Below, in pieces: positions 7,156 through 16,441 of a stretch of 38,399 nucleotides of DNA. The translations under genes and the position numbers were made by a program. Below the pieces are notes generated by a model. It was not told the DNA's origin. It saw only the letters and a program-made list of their open reading frames with translations, and searched no databases. Location of the stretch: positions 1 through 38,399 of the forward strand of contig JBJEJH010000025.1 of the NCBI GenBank assembly GCA_051877855.1, in the 5' to 3' direction. The first letter of the stretch is position 1, and the number at the start of each line of letters is the position of its first letter. The DNA comes from MGBC120314 sp051877855 (GTDB lineage Bacteria; Bacillota; Clostridia; Lachnospirales; Lachnospiraceae).

Positions 7156-8148
7156 CTAGCAGCCGCCAAGAGTTACTGCCATCACTGCCTTAATTGTATG
7201 CATACGGTTTTCCGCCTCATCAAAGACAACCGAATGCTTGGATTCAAATACTTCGTCCGTTACTTCTAATTCCGCAAGTCCAAACTTCTCATAGACTTCC
7301 TTACCAATCTTCGTTTTAAGATCATGGAAAGCAGGAAGACAATGCATGAAAATCACATGATCCTTGGCATTGCGAATAGCCTTCATATTAACCTGATATG
7401 GCAGCAGTTCCTTAATACGTTCTGCCCATACTTCCTCCGGTTCACCCATGGATACCCACACATCGGTATAGATGACGTCCGCATCCTTTGTGGACTCCAT
7501 GACATCCTCACTCAGTGTGATGCTGCCACCGGTCTGTGCGGCGATTTCCTCGCAGGTCTTAACCAGTTTAGCTTCCGGAAAATACTTTTTACTGGTACAT
7601 GCCACAAAATGCATTCCAAGCTTTGCACAGGTTACCATCAGTGAATTACCCATATTGTATCTGGCATCACCCATGTATACAAACTTAACGCCTTCCAGAT
7701 GTCCTAAATGTTCTTCAACCGTCAGCATATCTGCCAGCATCTGTGTCGGATGGAACTCATTGGTAAGACCGTTCCATACCGGAACATCAGAATACTCTGC
7801 CAGTTCTTCCACGATTTCCTGACCATATCCGCGGTATTCAATACCGTCAAACATTCTGGAAAGAACTCTTGCCGTATCTTCAATACTTTCCTTCTTACCA
7901 ATCTGTGAACCCGATGGGTCAAGATAGGTTGTTCCCATTCCAAGGTCATGAGCTGCCACTTCAAAAGAACAACGAGTACGGGTACTGGTCTTTTCAAAAA
8001 TCAGCGCCACGTTCTTACCTCTTAAGGTATCATGTGCAATCCCCGCCTTCTTCTTTGCCTTAAGATCCTTGGCAACTTCAATCATATATTTGATTTCTTC
8101 CGGTGTGTAATCCAGAAGTTTTAAAAAATCTCTTCCCTTTAAATCCAT
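7156..8148 (-). CDS. argF: Ornithine carbamoyltransferase
   Basis: This enzyme condenses carbamoyl phosphate with ornithine to citrulline, in arginine synthesis or in reverse in the arginine deiminase pathway. The 330-residue protein shows the carbamoyl-phosphate motif STRTRCSFEVAA, HPTQMLADMLT, the ornithine-site SMGEPEEVW region and FMHCLPAFHD with the catalytic Cys. Length and motifs are full. No arcA, arcC or other arg genes are adjacent, so the direction cannot be deduced. It has its own promoter just after the SPFH gene and is followed closely by a small membrane protein and birA. Its ribosome site is weak. Confidence 0.96.
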   Translation of the reverse strand: MDLKGRDFLKLLDYTPEEIKYMIEVAKDLKAKKKAGIAHDTLRGKNVALIFEKTSTRTRCSFEVAAHDLGMGTTYLDPSGSQIGKKESIEDTARVLSRMFDGIEYRGYGQEIVEELAEYSDVPVWNGLTNEFHPTQMLADMLTVEEHLGHLEGVKFVYMGDARYNMGNSLMVTCAKLGMHFVACTSKKYFPEAKLVKTCEEIAAQTGGSITLSEDVMESTKDADVIYTDVWVSMGEPEEVWAERIKELLPYQVNMKAIRNAKDHVIFMHCLPAFHDLKTKIGKEVYEKFGLAELEVTDEVFESKHSVVFDEAENRMHTIKAVMAVTLGGC

Positions 8149-8194
8149 TTCTTTATACCTGTCTGCCTTCCAAGTCGAATCTTCTCATCTAATT

Positions 8195-8223
8195 ATTATG
8201 TAATCTGTTGTCTGATAACGCAA
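8195..8223 (-). promoter_or_regulatory. argF: Sigma-A-like promoter of argF
   Basis: Minus strand: TTGCGT (8223-8218), 17-nt spacer, CATAAT (8200-8195), each with two or fewer mismatches to consensus. It starts only 7 nt after the SPFH stop codon. No convincing arginine-repressor box was identified. Confidence 0.6.
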
Positions 8224-8230
8224 ACTCCGA

Positions 8231-9145
8231 TTAATTATCCTTTGCCACTTCTGTAATAGACTTTGCAAGACCTGCAATACCCTGAATATCAGAAGGAATA
8301 ATAATCTTATTTGCCTTACCGTCAGCAGCCTTGCCAAATGCTTCAAGACTCTTTAACTGCAGTACTGCATTCGAAGGATTGGATTCATTGATGAGCTTGA
8401 TACCTTCTGCATTGGCCTTCTGCACTGCAAGAATAGCCTCTGCCTGACCTTCTGCCTCACGAATGGTAGCTTCCTTCTTAGCCTCTGCACGAAGAATCGC
8501 TGCTTCCTTCTCAGCTTCCGCCTCAAGAATTGCAGACTGCTTCTTACCTTCTGCCACAAGAATCGTAGACTTCTTCTCACCTTCTGCAATAAGAATCTGC
8601 TCACGTCTCTCACGTTCTGCCTTCATCTGCTTCTCCATGGCTTCCTGAATCGCTGCAGGAGGAATAATATTCTTAAGCTCAACTCGGTTAACCTTGATAC
8701 CCCAAGGGTCCGTAGCTGTATCCAACTGAACTCTCATCTTTGTATTGATAATCTCACGTGAAGTAAGAGTCTCATCCAATTCCAGATCACCGATAATGTT
8801 ACGAAGTGTTGTTGCCGTCAGATTTTCAATAGCCATAATCGGATTCTCAACACCGTAAGCATACAGCTTAGGATCCGTAATCTGATAGAACACAACGGTA
8901 TCGATTCTCATGGTTACGTTATCCTTTGTGATAACCGGCTGTGGTGCAAAGTCTACAACCTGTTCCTTCAAAACTACCGTCTTGGCAACCTTTTCAATAA
9001 TTGGCAACTTAATATGCATACCAACAGACCAGGTCTCCTTATATGCACCCAAACGCTCCAGTACCACTGCCTTAGCCTGTGGTACAACCTTAACACAACT
9101 TGCAAAAATAACTAATACAATAATACCCAGAATCACAAATAACAT
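8231..9145 (-). CDS. SPFH/stomatin-family membrane protein (QmcA-like)
   Basis: A 304-residue band-7 protein. Residues 2-17 form the membrane anchor (LFVILGIIVLVIFASC). The SPFH domain spans about 18-180, with YKETWSVGMHIKLPI and VTMRIDTVVFYQITDP. A Glu/Ala/Lys-rich coiled coil follows and includes five tandem 11-residue repeats at 184-238. The C-terminus ends IIIPSDIQGIAGLAKSITEV. Such proteins oligomerise on the membrane inner face and organise microdomains or modulate membrane proteases. It lies 4 nt after an NfeD gene, the standard partner, so both surely work together. The exact client protein is unknown. Confidence 0.93.
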   Translation of the reverse strand: MLFVILGIIVLVIFASCVKVVPQAKAVVLERLGAYKETWSVGMHIKLPIIEKVAKTVVLKEQVVDFAPQPVITKDNVTMRIDTVVFYQITDPKLYAYGVENPIMAIENLTATTLRNIIGDLELDETLTSREIINTKMRVQLDTATDPWGIKVNRVELKNIIPPAAIQEAMEKQMKAERERREQILIAEGEKKSTILVAEGKKQSAILEAEAEKEAAILRAEAKKEATIREAEGQAEAILAVQKANAEGIKLINESNPSNAVLQLKSLEAFGKAADGKANKIIIPSDIQGIAGLAKSITEVAKDN

Positions 9146-9149
9146 TTGC

Positions 9150-9611
9150 TTATTCCTCCTCTTTCTTTACAATGATTTTAACTCCCTGAAGTTCTGTAAC
9201 AATCACGATATCGTCCACGGAAAATGTTACCTCATCCTTGGTGGAACGTGCCATCCATTCCTGCCCGTGTATCACAGCTCTTCCGGTTCCTGCCAGATTG
9301 TCGATTGTCTCAATGACCCTAGCCTTTTCGCCAATCAAACTATCCGCATTCGTCTTAACCTTGTCTTTATCCAGCTTCTTTTGTGCGATTGGTCTGGTAA
9401 AGATTAACAAAATTGCTGATACAATGATAAATACTCCCAGCTGAACCCAGCCGTTAAAGCCCATCATCGCTGCAAAGAAAGCAATTAAACTGCCGCCTGC
9501 AAACCATATCGTATACAATCCCATCGTGATAATCTCAAAGACAATGAAACACACCATCGCCGCCAGCCACAGCATTGCATCCATATCAGACAAATGCATA
9601 ATTGCTCCCAT
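9150..9611 (-). CDS. NfeD-family membrane protein
   Basis: A 153-residue protein. The N-terminal half has several membrane helices (MLWLAAMVCFIVFEIITMGL, IWFAGGSLIAFFAAMMGF, LGVFIIVSAILLIFTR). The C-terminal OB-fold domain runs from about 90 (SLIGEKARVIETIDNLAGTG, then VIHGQEWMAR). This is the short NfeD type that partners SPFH proteins; it lacks the ClpP-like protease domain of long NfeD. It is first in a two-gene operon with the SPFH gene 4 nt downstream. A GGGGGG-containing ribosome site stands 6 nt before the ATG, and a promoter lies upstream. Confidence 0.92.
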   Translation of the reverse strand: MGAIMHLSDMDAMLWLAAMVCFIVFEIITMGLYTIWFAGGSLIAFFAAMMGFNGWVQLGVFIIVSAILLIFTRPIAQKKLDKDKVKTNADSLIGEKARVIETIDNLAGTGRAVIHGQEWMARSTKDEVTFSVDDIVIVTELQGVKIIVKKEEE

Positions 9612-9641
9612 ATTTATCCCCCCTTCTCAATAGTTACTATC

Positions 9642-9670
9642 ATTTTACACTTTTATTCCGTATTTGTAAA
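9642..9670 (-). promoter_or_regulatory. Sigma-A-like promoter of nfeD-SPFH
   Basis: Minus strand: TTTACA (9670-9665), 17-nt spacer, TAAAAT (9647-9642). The -35 overlaps the T-rich tail of the terminator of the upstream hydrolase gene. Confidence 0.65.
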
Positions 9671-9707
9671 TAAAAACAGCCAAGAACATAATCGTCCCCG
9701 GCTGTTT
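9665..9707 (-). terminator. Rho-independent terminator of the SleB-like hydrolase gene
   Basis: Minus-strand hairpin AAACAGCC and GGCTGTTT with an 18-nt loop, followed by TTATTT. It lies 13 nt after the hydrolase stop codon. Confidence 0.8.
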
Positions 9708-9719
9708 CAACTTTTTTAT

Positions 9720-10823
9720 CTAATAATTGTAGAATATATGATTTCCTATCTGCTGGCTTTGGGATACCGAACCTACAACTGTATTAAAGTGCAGGTAAAA
9801 TGCATCTAACGGATTATTCACCCCGGCTAATGCTTCAGCTGCAGCCTGTCTGCAGCTCGCTTTACCTCCGCCGCTGACATAACTATTAATTCGTTGCTGG
9901 AAGGCATCCGACCAGGAACCGCCGCTCATTACACCACCAAACTGGCCACGTGCGGAAATAACAGCTTCAATACTGTTTCCATAGCCGGCACTCACACGAT
10001 TAAGCACTACATAGGCTACCGCCAGCTGTCCCTCCATCGGTTCGCTGTTGGCTTCCCAGTCTACAATCGCCGCAAGGAGGCACTCCTCATAGGATGAAAC
10101 CGATACACCGGATGAAGAAGATGTTGTACTTTGATTTTTATTTGCCGCAGCCAGGGCTGCTGCCTGCTTCTTCGCCAGTTCTTCCTGCTGTTTCTTTTCC
10201 TCCGCCAGCGTCAATCCGGTGGAAAGTGTTCCCCGAAGCTGACCTGCCAGGTCCTCCGCATCCTGGTCAAAACATACATACATGTTCTGAACCCATCCTT
10301 CAAGATTACCGGACTTAACCTTCGACCAGGTCTCACCACGCTCCACTACATCCGCATAACTGCCGGGATATAATTTCCCTAAAGTTTTAGAATCCCTTGA
10401 AGCCTCCGAACGAACCGGAAGATACGGATCCACATAACATACCACCATATCCTGGTATTCTGACTCTTCTTTAGACTCATCAACTCCGAGATAATGATCT
10501 GCCAGCACATCATAGTCTGTGCTTTCATCCCCCACCGGCTCCTCACCGGATGTTTCTGCATCGATTCTTATCATTACTGCCTGCGCGACTTCGTTACTTG
10601 CGCTTGCCGCCACAGAATTCTTCTTCACTTCTAACGTCGCTGTTTCCGACGGTTGTTCCTGTACACTACCTGTTGTCTCGTTTGTATGATCTGTGTTATC
10701 TGTGTTATTCACAACTGATTCGCTCGAAGTATTACGCTCCTCCGTACCGGTAAATGCGACCTGGGTCACAACCATAATCGCCATCAAAAGGTACAGGAAG
10801 AATCTTCTACTCTTAGAATTCAT
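9720..10823 (-). CDS. Secreted cell wall hydrolase with SH3 and SleB-type (Hydrolase_2) domains
   Basis: A 367-residue exported protein. It has a signal peptide (about 1-26, KSRRFFLYLLMAIMVVTQVAF), a Ser/Thr/Asn-rich linker, and a bacterial SH3 domain at about 126-184 (LPVRSEASRDSKTLGKLYPG, then GWVQNMYV) that binds peptidoglycan. A Glu/Gln/Ala-rich helix (about 208-232) and a Ser-rich linker lead to a C-terminal SleB/CwlJ-type domain (about 246-367) with WEANSEPMEGQLAVAYVVLN, where the Glu residues fit the lytic transglycosylase active site. The ATG at 10823 has GGAGG 5 nt upstream; a TTG at 10835 is rejected. In spore-formers this domain degrades cortex. The SH3 form is common in vegetative cells too, so the role stays open. 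Confidence 0.9.
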   Translation of the reverse strand: MNSKSRRFFLYLLMAIMVVTQVAFTGTEERNTSSESVVNNTDNTDHTNETTGSVQEQPSETATLEVKKNSVAASASNEVAQAVMIRIDAETSGEEPVGDESTDYDVLADHYLGVDESKEESEYQDMVVCYVDPYLPVRSEASRDSKTLGKLYPGSYADVVERGETWSKVKSGNLEGWVQNMYVCFDQDAEDLAGQLRGTLSTGLTLAEEKKQQEELAKKQAAALAAANKNQSTTSSSSGVSVSSYEECLLAAIVDWEANSEPMEGQLAVAYVVLNRVSAGYGNSIEAVISARGQFGGVMSGGSWSDAFQQRINSYVSGGGKASCRQAAAEALAGVNNPLDAFYLHFNTVVGSVSQSQQIGNHIFYNY

Positions 10824-10877
10824 TGAAACCTCCAATATAACCCATTACAAAATGTTACAAAATTGTTAATTTGAATC

Positions 10878-10906
10878 ATCATACCAAATTCCCGCATTTC
10901 TGTCAA
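10878..10906 (-). promoter_or_regulatory. Sigma-A promoter of the cell wall hydrolase gene
   Basis: Minus strand: TTGACA (10906-10901), 17-nt spacer, TATGAT (10883-10878), about 55 nt before the ATG. The AT-rich leader contains two copies of TTTTGTAA separated by 4 nt; no function is claimed for them. Confidence 0.8.
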
Positions 10907-10940
10907 GTTTAGCCCCATTTTCTCCAGTATTTAAGCCAAT

Positions 10941-11726
10941 CTATCCCCTTCTTTGGCGATGAACTTCATACATCAGGATACCGGAGGAAATCGCGGCATT
11001 TAAGGATTCCACCTGTCCCTCCATAGGAATACGAATGAACCGGTCCGCAAGCTCTGCTGTCTCCTCTTTTAACCCGTTTCCCTCGTTTCCTATGAGAAAT
11101 GCACATTTGCCCTGATAATTTTCCTTTGCATAACTATTATTGCCATTTAAATGCGCCGCATACACCTTGATTCCCAAAACCTGCATCTGACGAATGGCTT
11201 CACCCAAGTTCTCCACTACAACAAAAGGCACACGATAAAGGGATCCCATTGTTGAACGGATCGTCTTCGGATTATAGATATCCACCGTATTCGCCGACAT
11301 GATGACTCCGCTGATTCCGGCACCTTCCCCGGTTCGAAGAATGGTACCCAGATTACCCGGATCCTGAATATCCTCGCAGACCAAAACAAAGGCGTCCTCG
11401 CCTCCGATCACGTCTGATAAAGAATACTGCATGCTCTGAACCACCGCAAGGATTCCCTGGGGAGTTTTCGTGTCCGACATCTGTTTAAAAACCCCATCAC
11501 TCACTACTTCTACTTTCGGACTATCCCATTGTATTCCGTCAATACCCTCTTTATGACTTGCTTTATAGCTCTCTGACACATAGATCTTATCAAGACGTTG
11601 TGGCGGTGTCTCCCGAACCATTCGAATTCCCTCCACAACAAACGCCTTCTGTTCTTTACGATACTTTGCTTTATTTAAAAGATTAATGACATGCTTAACC
11701 TGCGCATTCGAAGTACTTGTAATCAT
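10941..11726 (-). CDS. SpoU (TrmH)-family RNA 2'-O-methyltransferase
   Basis: This enzyme methylates ribose 2'-OH in rRNA or tRNA using S-adenosylmethionine. The 261-residue protein has the N-terminal RNA-binding substrate domain (MITSTSNAQVKHVINLLNKA, KAFVVEGIRMV). The SPOUT catalytic domain has motif 1 (DIQDPGNLGTILRTGEGAGI), motif 2 (FLIGNEGNGL) and motif 3 (IPMEGQVESLNAAISSGILM), a trefoil-knot signature. The target nucleotide cannot be read from sequence; 23S rRNA is most common for this length. AAAGGAG lies 7 nt before the ATG. It follows the pfkA terminator and precedes the hydrolase promoter, so it may be monocistronic. Confidence 0.92.
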   Translation of the reverse strand: MITSTSNAQVKHVINLLNKAKYRKEQKAFVVEGIRMVRETPPQRLDKIYVSESYKASHKEGIDGIQWDSPKVEVVSDGVFKQMSDTKTPQGILAVVQSMQYSLSDVIGGEDAFVLVCEDIQDPGNLGTILRTGEGAGISGVIMSANTVDIYNPKTIRSTMGSLYRVPFVVVENLGEAIRQMQVLGIKVYAAHLNGNNSYAKENYQGKCAFLIGNEGNGLKEETAELADRFIRIPMEGQVESLNAAISSGILMYEVHRQRRG

Positions 11727-11770
11727 CCATTTTCTCCTTTATCATGACATCGGATTTTTCCAACTTACCT

Positions 11771-11800
11771 AAAAATAAAAGGGGCTACTTTCATAGCCCC
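11771..11800 (-). terminator. Rho-independent terminator of pfkA
   Basis: Minus-strand hairpin GGGGCTA and TAGCCCC with a 6-nt loop, followed by TTTTATTTTT. It lies 17 nt after the pfkA stop. Confidence 0.92.
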
Positions 11801-11817
11801 TCCAAATATCATTCATA

Positions 11818-12792
11818 TTATTTAGAAAGTAAAAGACTTACATTTAACTTATACTCATCGATATCCTTCTTCATAGCAAGTGCCTCATCGATATCGAAGT
11901 CTACAAACTGTGCATTCTTGTATGCAACGATACGATTGCTCTTACCTTCCATAAGAAGCTTCACTGCATATACACCCATGGATGATGCGTATACACGATC
12001 CTTACATGTCGGGTTACCACCTCTCTGGATGTGACCGATGATGGTTGCTCTTGTCTCAATGCCTGTAGCAGCCTCGATTCTTCTTGCCATACTTACAGAA
12101 TGACCAATACCCTCTGCATTGATGATGATATGATGCTTCTTACCATTCTTACGGCTGTTGATGATATCATCAATAATCGCCTGCTCATTTCCATCATATC
12201 GTTCCGGAAGGAGAACATTTTCTGCACCATTGGCAATTGCACACCACAATGCAATGTATCCTGCATTACGTCCCATAACCTCCACAATACTACAGCGCTC
12301 ATGGGAAGTTGATGTATCACGGATCTTATCAATCGCTTCCATAGCTGTATTAACCGCTGTATCAAATCCGATGGTATAATCAGTACATGCAATATCAAGG
12401 TCAATGGTTCCCGGAATACCGATTGCATTCACGCCCCACTTAGAAAGGTCCCTTGCACCGCGGAAAGAACCGTCACCACCAATGACTACAATACCATCGA
12501 TGTTATGCTTCTTACAGTTGTCCGCAGCCTTCTTCTGACCTTCCTCAGTTAAGAACTCCAAGGAACGGGCTGTATACAGTACAGTACCACCTCGATTGAT
12601 TGTTTCCGAAACACTTCTCTTGTGCATATCGATGATATCTTCATCAATAAGTCCCTGGTATCCCCTACGGATGCCCTTCACTTCAATTCCATTAGCAATT
12701 GCAGATCTTACAACAGCACGAATAGCAGCATTCATTCCGGGAGCATCTCCACCGCTTGTCAACACACCAATAGTCTTAATTTCTTTTCCCAT
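11818..12792 (-). CDS. pfkA: ATP-dependent 6-phosphofructokinase
   Basis: This is the committed step of glycolysis: fructose 6-phosphate plus ATP gives fructose 1,6-bisphosphate. The 324-residue protein has GVLTSGGDAPGMNAAIRAVV, GGDGSFRGA (ATP site), PGTIDLDIACTDYTIGFDTA with the catalytic Asp, and SHERCSIVEVMGRNAGYIAL. The Gly of GGDGS and the Gly of PGTID are the ATP-type residues; PPi-dependent enzymes have Asp and Lys there. Leu replaces the Asn of the usual TIDND, which I recall as common in clostridial PfkA. GGAGG lies 7 nt before the ATG. It follows dnaE by 81 nt and has a likely own promoter within the dnaE end. Confidence 0.96.
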   Translation of the reverse strand: MGKEIKTIGVLTSGGDAPGMNAAIRAVVRSAIANGIEVKGIRRGYQGLIDEDIIDMHKRSVSETINRGGTVLYTARSLEFLTEEGQKKAADNCKKHNIDGIVVIGGDGSFRGARDLSKWGVNAIGIPGTIDLDIACTDYTIGFDTAVNTAMEAIDKIRDTSTSHERCSIVEVMGRNAGYIALWCAIANGAENVLLPERYDGNEQAIIDDIINSRKNGKKHHIIINAEGIGHSVSMARRIEAATGIETRATIIGHIQRGGNPTCKDRVYASSMGVYAVKLLMEGKSNRIVAYKNAQFVDFDIDEALAMKKDIDEYKLNVSLLLSK

Positions 12793-12855
12793 GTCTATTC
12801 CTCCACATGCTATAAAATGAACTACATAAAAAAATCCTCAAATATAATCACAGTA

Positions 12856-12884
12856 ATTCTAATCCATTTTTTACTAGTTTTCAA
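12856..12884 (-). promoter_or_regulatory. pfkA: Sigma-A-like promoter of pfkA
   Basis: Minus strand: TTGAAA (12884-12879), 17-nt spacer, TAGAAT (12861-12856). The -35 overlaps the last codons of dnaE. Confidence 0.6.
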
Positions 12885-15800
12885 TAGATTTTTCAACAGT
12901 GACCACATTTTCTTTACCATATTTTTGTTTTAACAAGTCCACAAACTCCCTTGAGGCATCCACTGTCATATTCTTAGGATAGTATTTCCGAGCCTTCTCA
13001 GCAACACAATACACCACCAGTTCATCCTTTCCGTCGGAGTTTGCAATCATTGCATTAAAGTCCGATTCTTCCGCATCAAACGTCGCCCGATCCGGAAAAC
13101 GCACCCACAACTGCTTAGGAACCTGATCAAATGGCACCAATCGGGAAAGAATGACCTTCCCCTTCTCATCACCGCTGATAGAGGCTCTTCCCACAACAAA
13201 TACCTTCGCATCCTCCTTGATTGATGCACGATACTTTGCATAATCTTTTGGAAATACAAGTACTTCCACAGTTCCGTAGAGATCTTCCAAGGTGAAGAAA
13301 GCCATCATTTCGCCACGCTTTGTATTCTTAACGGTGATTGCGCCAATCATACCTCCCATAACAACTTTCTGCTGGTCTTGGAGCTGATTCGATTTCTCCG
13401 CAGGATCATCGCTCAGTGGTGAAGACACATCCAATCCCACCTCCGGAATATCATTTGCCAGTTCTTCCTCACTTTTTTCCTCGAACTTGAATGCATCCGT
13501 GGTCACCGTGACATTCTTTCGCATCAGTTCCGCATAATTTTCCAAAGGATGACCGCTGACATAGATTCCCATGACTTCTTTCTCGTAGGTCAAAAGTTCC
13601 TCTTTGGAATATTCTTCCACATCCGGCAGTGGGACTTTATAGCCTGTATGATCTGTCTCCTCAAACATGGAGAACAGATCCATCTGCCCTGATATTTCAT
13701 TCTTCTTATCCTGTAACACACTCTCCATGATCGGACCATAGCCCATCAGAAGCTGTCTTCGATTCGCCCCGAGACTATCCATGGCACCGGCTTTAATGAG
13801 ATTTTCCATATAGCGCTTATTTACACCAAGGCCCACCATACGCTCAACAAAATCATAGAAATCCTTAAACCGTCCGTTAGACTCTCGTTCCTGCACAATC
13901 GCCTCAATAATCGGACGACCCACACTTTTAATCGCCGACATACCGTAACGGATACTTCCATTGGATACGGAGAAATCCCACTCTCCTTCATTCACATCCG
14001 GAGGAAGGATTTTAATATTCATCTCACGGCAGATCATGGCATATTCCGATACTTTTCCTGCATTTCCAAGAACCGAAGTCATCAAAGCCGCCATAAACTC
14101 TACCGGATAATGTGCCTTAAGATATGCCGTCTGATAAGCCAGCACCGCATAACACGCTGCATGGGACTTATTAAATCCATAATTGGCAAAGTCCATCATC
14201 TTATCATAGATTCCGTTGGCAACTTCTTCGCTGATTCCCTTCGCCACGCAACCCTCAATACCTTCTTCCGCATTGCCATAGACGAAGTTTTTGCGTTCCT
14301 TCTGCATCACGCTTTCTTTCTTTTTGGACATGGCTCGACGCACCAGATCACTTCGACCCCAGCTATATCCGGCAAGATCACGTACGATCTGCATAACCTG
14401 TTCCTGATATACCATTACACCGTAAGTCGGTTCCAGAATAGACTCCAGCTGCGGACAGTCATACACTACCCGATCCGGATTTTCCTTGCCCTTTAAGTAC
14501 TGTGGAATCAGTTCCATCGGTCCCGGGCGATACAGGGAAATACCCGCAATAACATCTTCCAGATTATGGGGTTTTAATTCCTTCATGAAGGACTTCATTC
14601 CTCCACTTTCCAACTGGAACACACCTTCGTCATTTCCGGAAGAAATCAGTTCAAAAGTCTCCGGATCATTATAATCCAGATTTTTCACATCCAGATGCTT
14701 AGAAGGATCACGATTCACCATTTCCTGTGTATTATCAATAACCGTTAAATTACGCAGACCAAGAAAGTCCATCTTTAGAAGTCCCAGCTCCTCCAACGGA
14801 ACCGCCTCAAACTGTGTGGTGATCATTCCATCCGAAGACCTTGAAAGGGGAACAAATTCATCCACGGAATCCGGACAAATCAATACACCTGCCGCATGGG
14901 TGGAGGAATGTCTTGGCAGACCCTCCAGACGCATACACATATCAATCAAATATTTTACCTGAGGATCCGAATTGTACGCTTCAAAGAATTCTCCCTTCTG
15001 GTCCAGCACATCCTTTAATTTTATATTTGGCTTTTGTGGAATCATTTTCGCCAATGTATCCCCCATGGCATACGGAAGATCCAGCACACGAACCACATCA
15101 CGAATAACACCCCGGGCAGCCAAAGTACCAAAGGTAATAATCTGAACAACCTTTTCCTTGCCGTATTTTTCCACGACGTAATCAATAACCTTCTGTCTTC
15201 CCTCCGGACAGAAATCCACGTCGATATCGGGCATGGATACACGTTCCGGATTTAAGAAACGCTCAAAAACCAGGTTATATTTGATGGGATCAAGTTCCGT
15301 AATCGCCAATGTATACGCAACCACGCTGCCTGCAGCCGAACCTCTTCCGGGTCCTACGCTGATACCATTTTGCTTGGCAAAGTTAATATAATCCCATACA
15401 ATCAGGAAATAATCTACAAAACCCATATTTCGAATGACGGAAAGTTCCGTGTGAAGCCGTTCTTCCAATCCCTCGCCGGGATTATCCCCATAACGTCTCT
15501 TAAGACCTTCTTCACAGAGATAATTAAGATAGGTCCAGGAATCAAAACCTTCCGGGACTTCAAAATGCGGCAGTTTCGTCACACCAAATTCAATCTCCAC
15601 ATTGCAGCGTTCTGCTATTTTATGGGTATTTTCCAGTGCCTCAAGGGCATACGGGAATAACTGTGCCATTTCCTCCGGGGATTTGCAATAATATTGTCCG
15701 CCTTCATAACGCATGCGGTCTTCGTCCGAGACTTTCTTACCGGTCTGCAGACAAAGTAAAATATCATGTGCCTCCGCATCCGATGCATAAGTGTAGTGAA

Positions 15801-16419
15801 TATCATTGGTTGCCACCAATGGGATGTTCAATTCACTGCTCATGCGGACCAACTGCTGATTCACATACTTCTGCTCCTGAATTCCATGATCCTGTAATTC
15901 CAGGAAGAAATTATCTTTACCAAAAATTTTCTGATATTTTAACGCAGACTGACATGCCGCATCATACAACCCCGACACCAGATATTTAGGAATTTCACCC
16001 GCAAGGCATGCACTCAACGCAATAATGCCTTCATGATACTGTTCCAGCACTTCGGCATCCACACGTGGCTTATAGTAGAAACCTTCCACAAATCCCTTGG
16101 ACACGATCTTCATGAGATTCTTATAGCCAAGATCATTCTCCGCCAGAAGAACCATATGATTATAACGGTCCTCACCGGAAGAAATTTCCTTGTCAAATCT
16201 TGATCCCGGTGCAACATAAACCTCACAGCCGAGAATCGGCTTAATTCCGGCAGCTTTTGCAGCACGATAGAACTCAAGCACTCCGTACATTACGCCATGA
16301 TCTGTAATGGCCATACTGTCCATGCCCAATTCCTTCGCCCGGGCCACAAGTTCTTCGATTTTACTGGAACCATCTAACAAACTATACTTCGTATGCACAT
16401 GAAGATGTGTAAAATTCAT
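12874..16419 (-). CDS. dnaE: DNA polymerase III alpha subunit, DnaE type
   Basis: This is a replicative DNA polymerase of family C. The 1181-residue protein has an N-terminal PHP domain (HLHVHTKYSLLDGSSKIEEL, AITDHGVMYGVLEF) and the palm with GPGRGSAAGS (357-366) and the catalytic PDIDVDF (397-403). The fingers, tandem HhH DNA-binding region and a C-terminal OB fold follow (VVMGGMIGAITVKNTKRGEM, near 1015-1090). No proofreading exonuclease domain is inserted, so this is DnaE and not PolC; clostridia usually have both. A tail of about 100 residues follows the OB fold. It lies 22 nt after the GtrA gene, with GAGGTGGG before its ATG. Confidence 0.96.
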   Translation of the reverse strand: MNFTHLHVHTKYSLLDGSSKIEELVARAKELGMDSMAITDHGVMYGVLEFYRAAKAAGIKPILGCEVYVAPGSRFDKEISSGEDRYNHMVLLAENDLGYKNLMKIVSKGFVEGFYYKPRVDAEVLEQYHEGIIALSACLAGEIPKYLVSGLYDAACQSALKYQKIFGKDNFFLELQDHGIQEQKYVNQQLVRMSSELNIPLVATNDIHYTYASDAEAHDILLCLQTGKKVSDEDRMRYEGGQYYCKSPEEMAQLFPYALEALENTHKIAERCNVEIEFGVTKLPHFEVPEGFDSWTYLNYLCEEGLKRRYGDNPGEGLEERLHTELSVIRNMGFVDYFLIVWDYINFAKQNGISVGPGRGSAAGSVVAYTLAITELDPIKYNLVFERFLNPERVSMPDIDVDFCPEGRQKVIDYVVEKYGKEKVVQIITFGTLAARGVIRDVVRVLDLPYAMGDTLAKMIPQKPNIKLKDVLDQKGEFFEAYNSDPQVKYLIDMCMRLEGLPRHSSTHAAGVLICPDSVDEFVPLSRSSDGMITTQFEAVPLEELGLLKMDFLGLRNLTVIDNTQEMVNRDPSKHLDVKNLDYNDPETFELISSGNDEGVFQLESGGMKSFMKELKPHNLEDVIAGISLYRPGPMELIPQYLKGKENPDRVVYDCPQLESILEPTYGVMVYQEQVMQIVRDLAGYSWGRSDLVRRAMSKKKESVMQKERKNFVYGNAEEGIEGCVAKGISEEVANGIYDKMMDFANYGFNKSHAACYAVLAYQTAYLKAHYPVEFMAALMTSVLGNAGKVSEYAMICREMNIKILPPDVNEGEWDFSVSNGSIRYGMSAIKSVGRPIIEAIVQERESNGRFKDFYDFVERMVGLGVNKRYMENLIKAGAMDSLGANRRQLLMGYGPIMESVLQDKKNEISGQMDLFSMFEETDHTGYKVPLPDVEEYSKEELLTYEKEVMGIYVSGHPLENYAELMRKNVTVTTDAFKFEEKSEEELANDIPEVGLDVSSPLSDDPAEKSNQLQDQQKVVMGGMIGAITVKNTKRGEMMAFFTLEDLYGTVEVLVFPKDYAKYRASIKEDAKVFVVGRASISGDEKGKVILSRLVPFDQVPKQLWVRFPDRATFDAEESDFNAMIANSDGKDELVVYCVAEKARKYYPKNMTVDASREFVDLLKQKYGKENVVTVEKSIEN

Positions 16420-16441
16420 TCTATCCCACCTCTATGGACTC

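Noticed and set aside
8432..8596. CRISPR-like or satellite repeat from the periodic 33-nt pattern.
   Set aside because: The period is coding (11 residues), units vary, and there are no spacers.
11818..12792. PPi-dependent phosphofructokinase because of Leu in TIDLD.
   Set aside because: The two residues that decide ATP against PPi use (Gly in GGDGS and Gly in PGTID) are of the ATP type.
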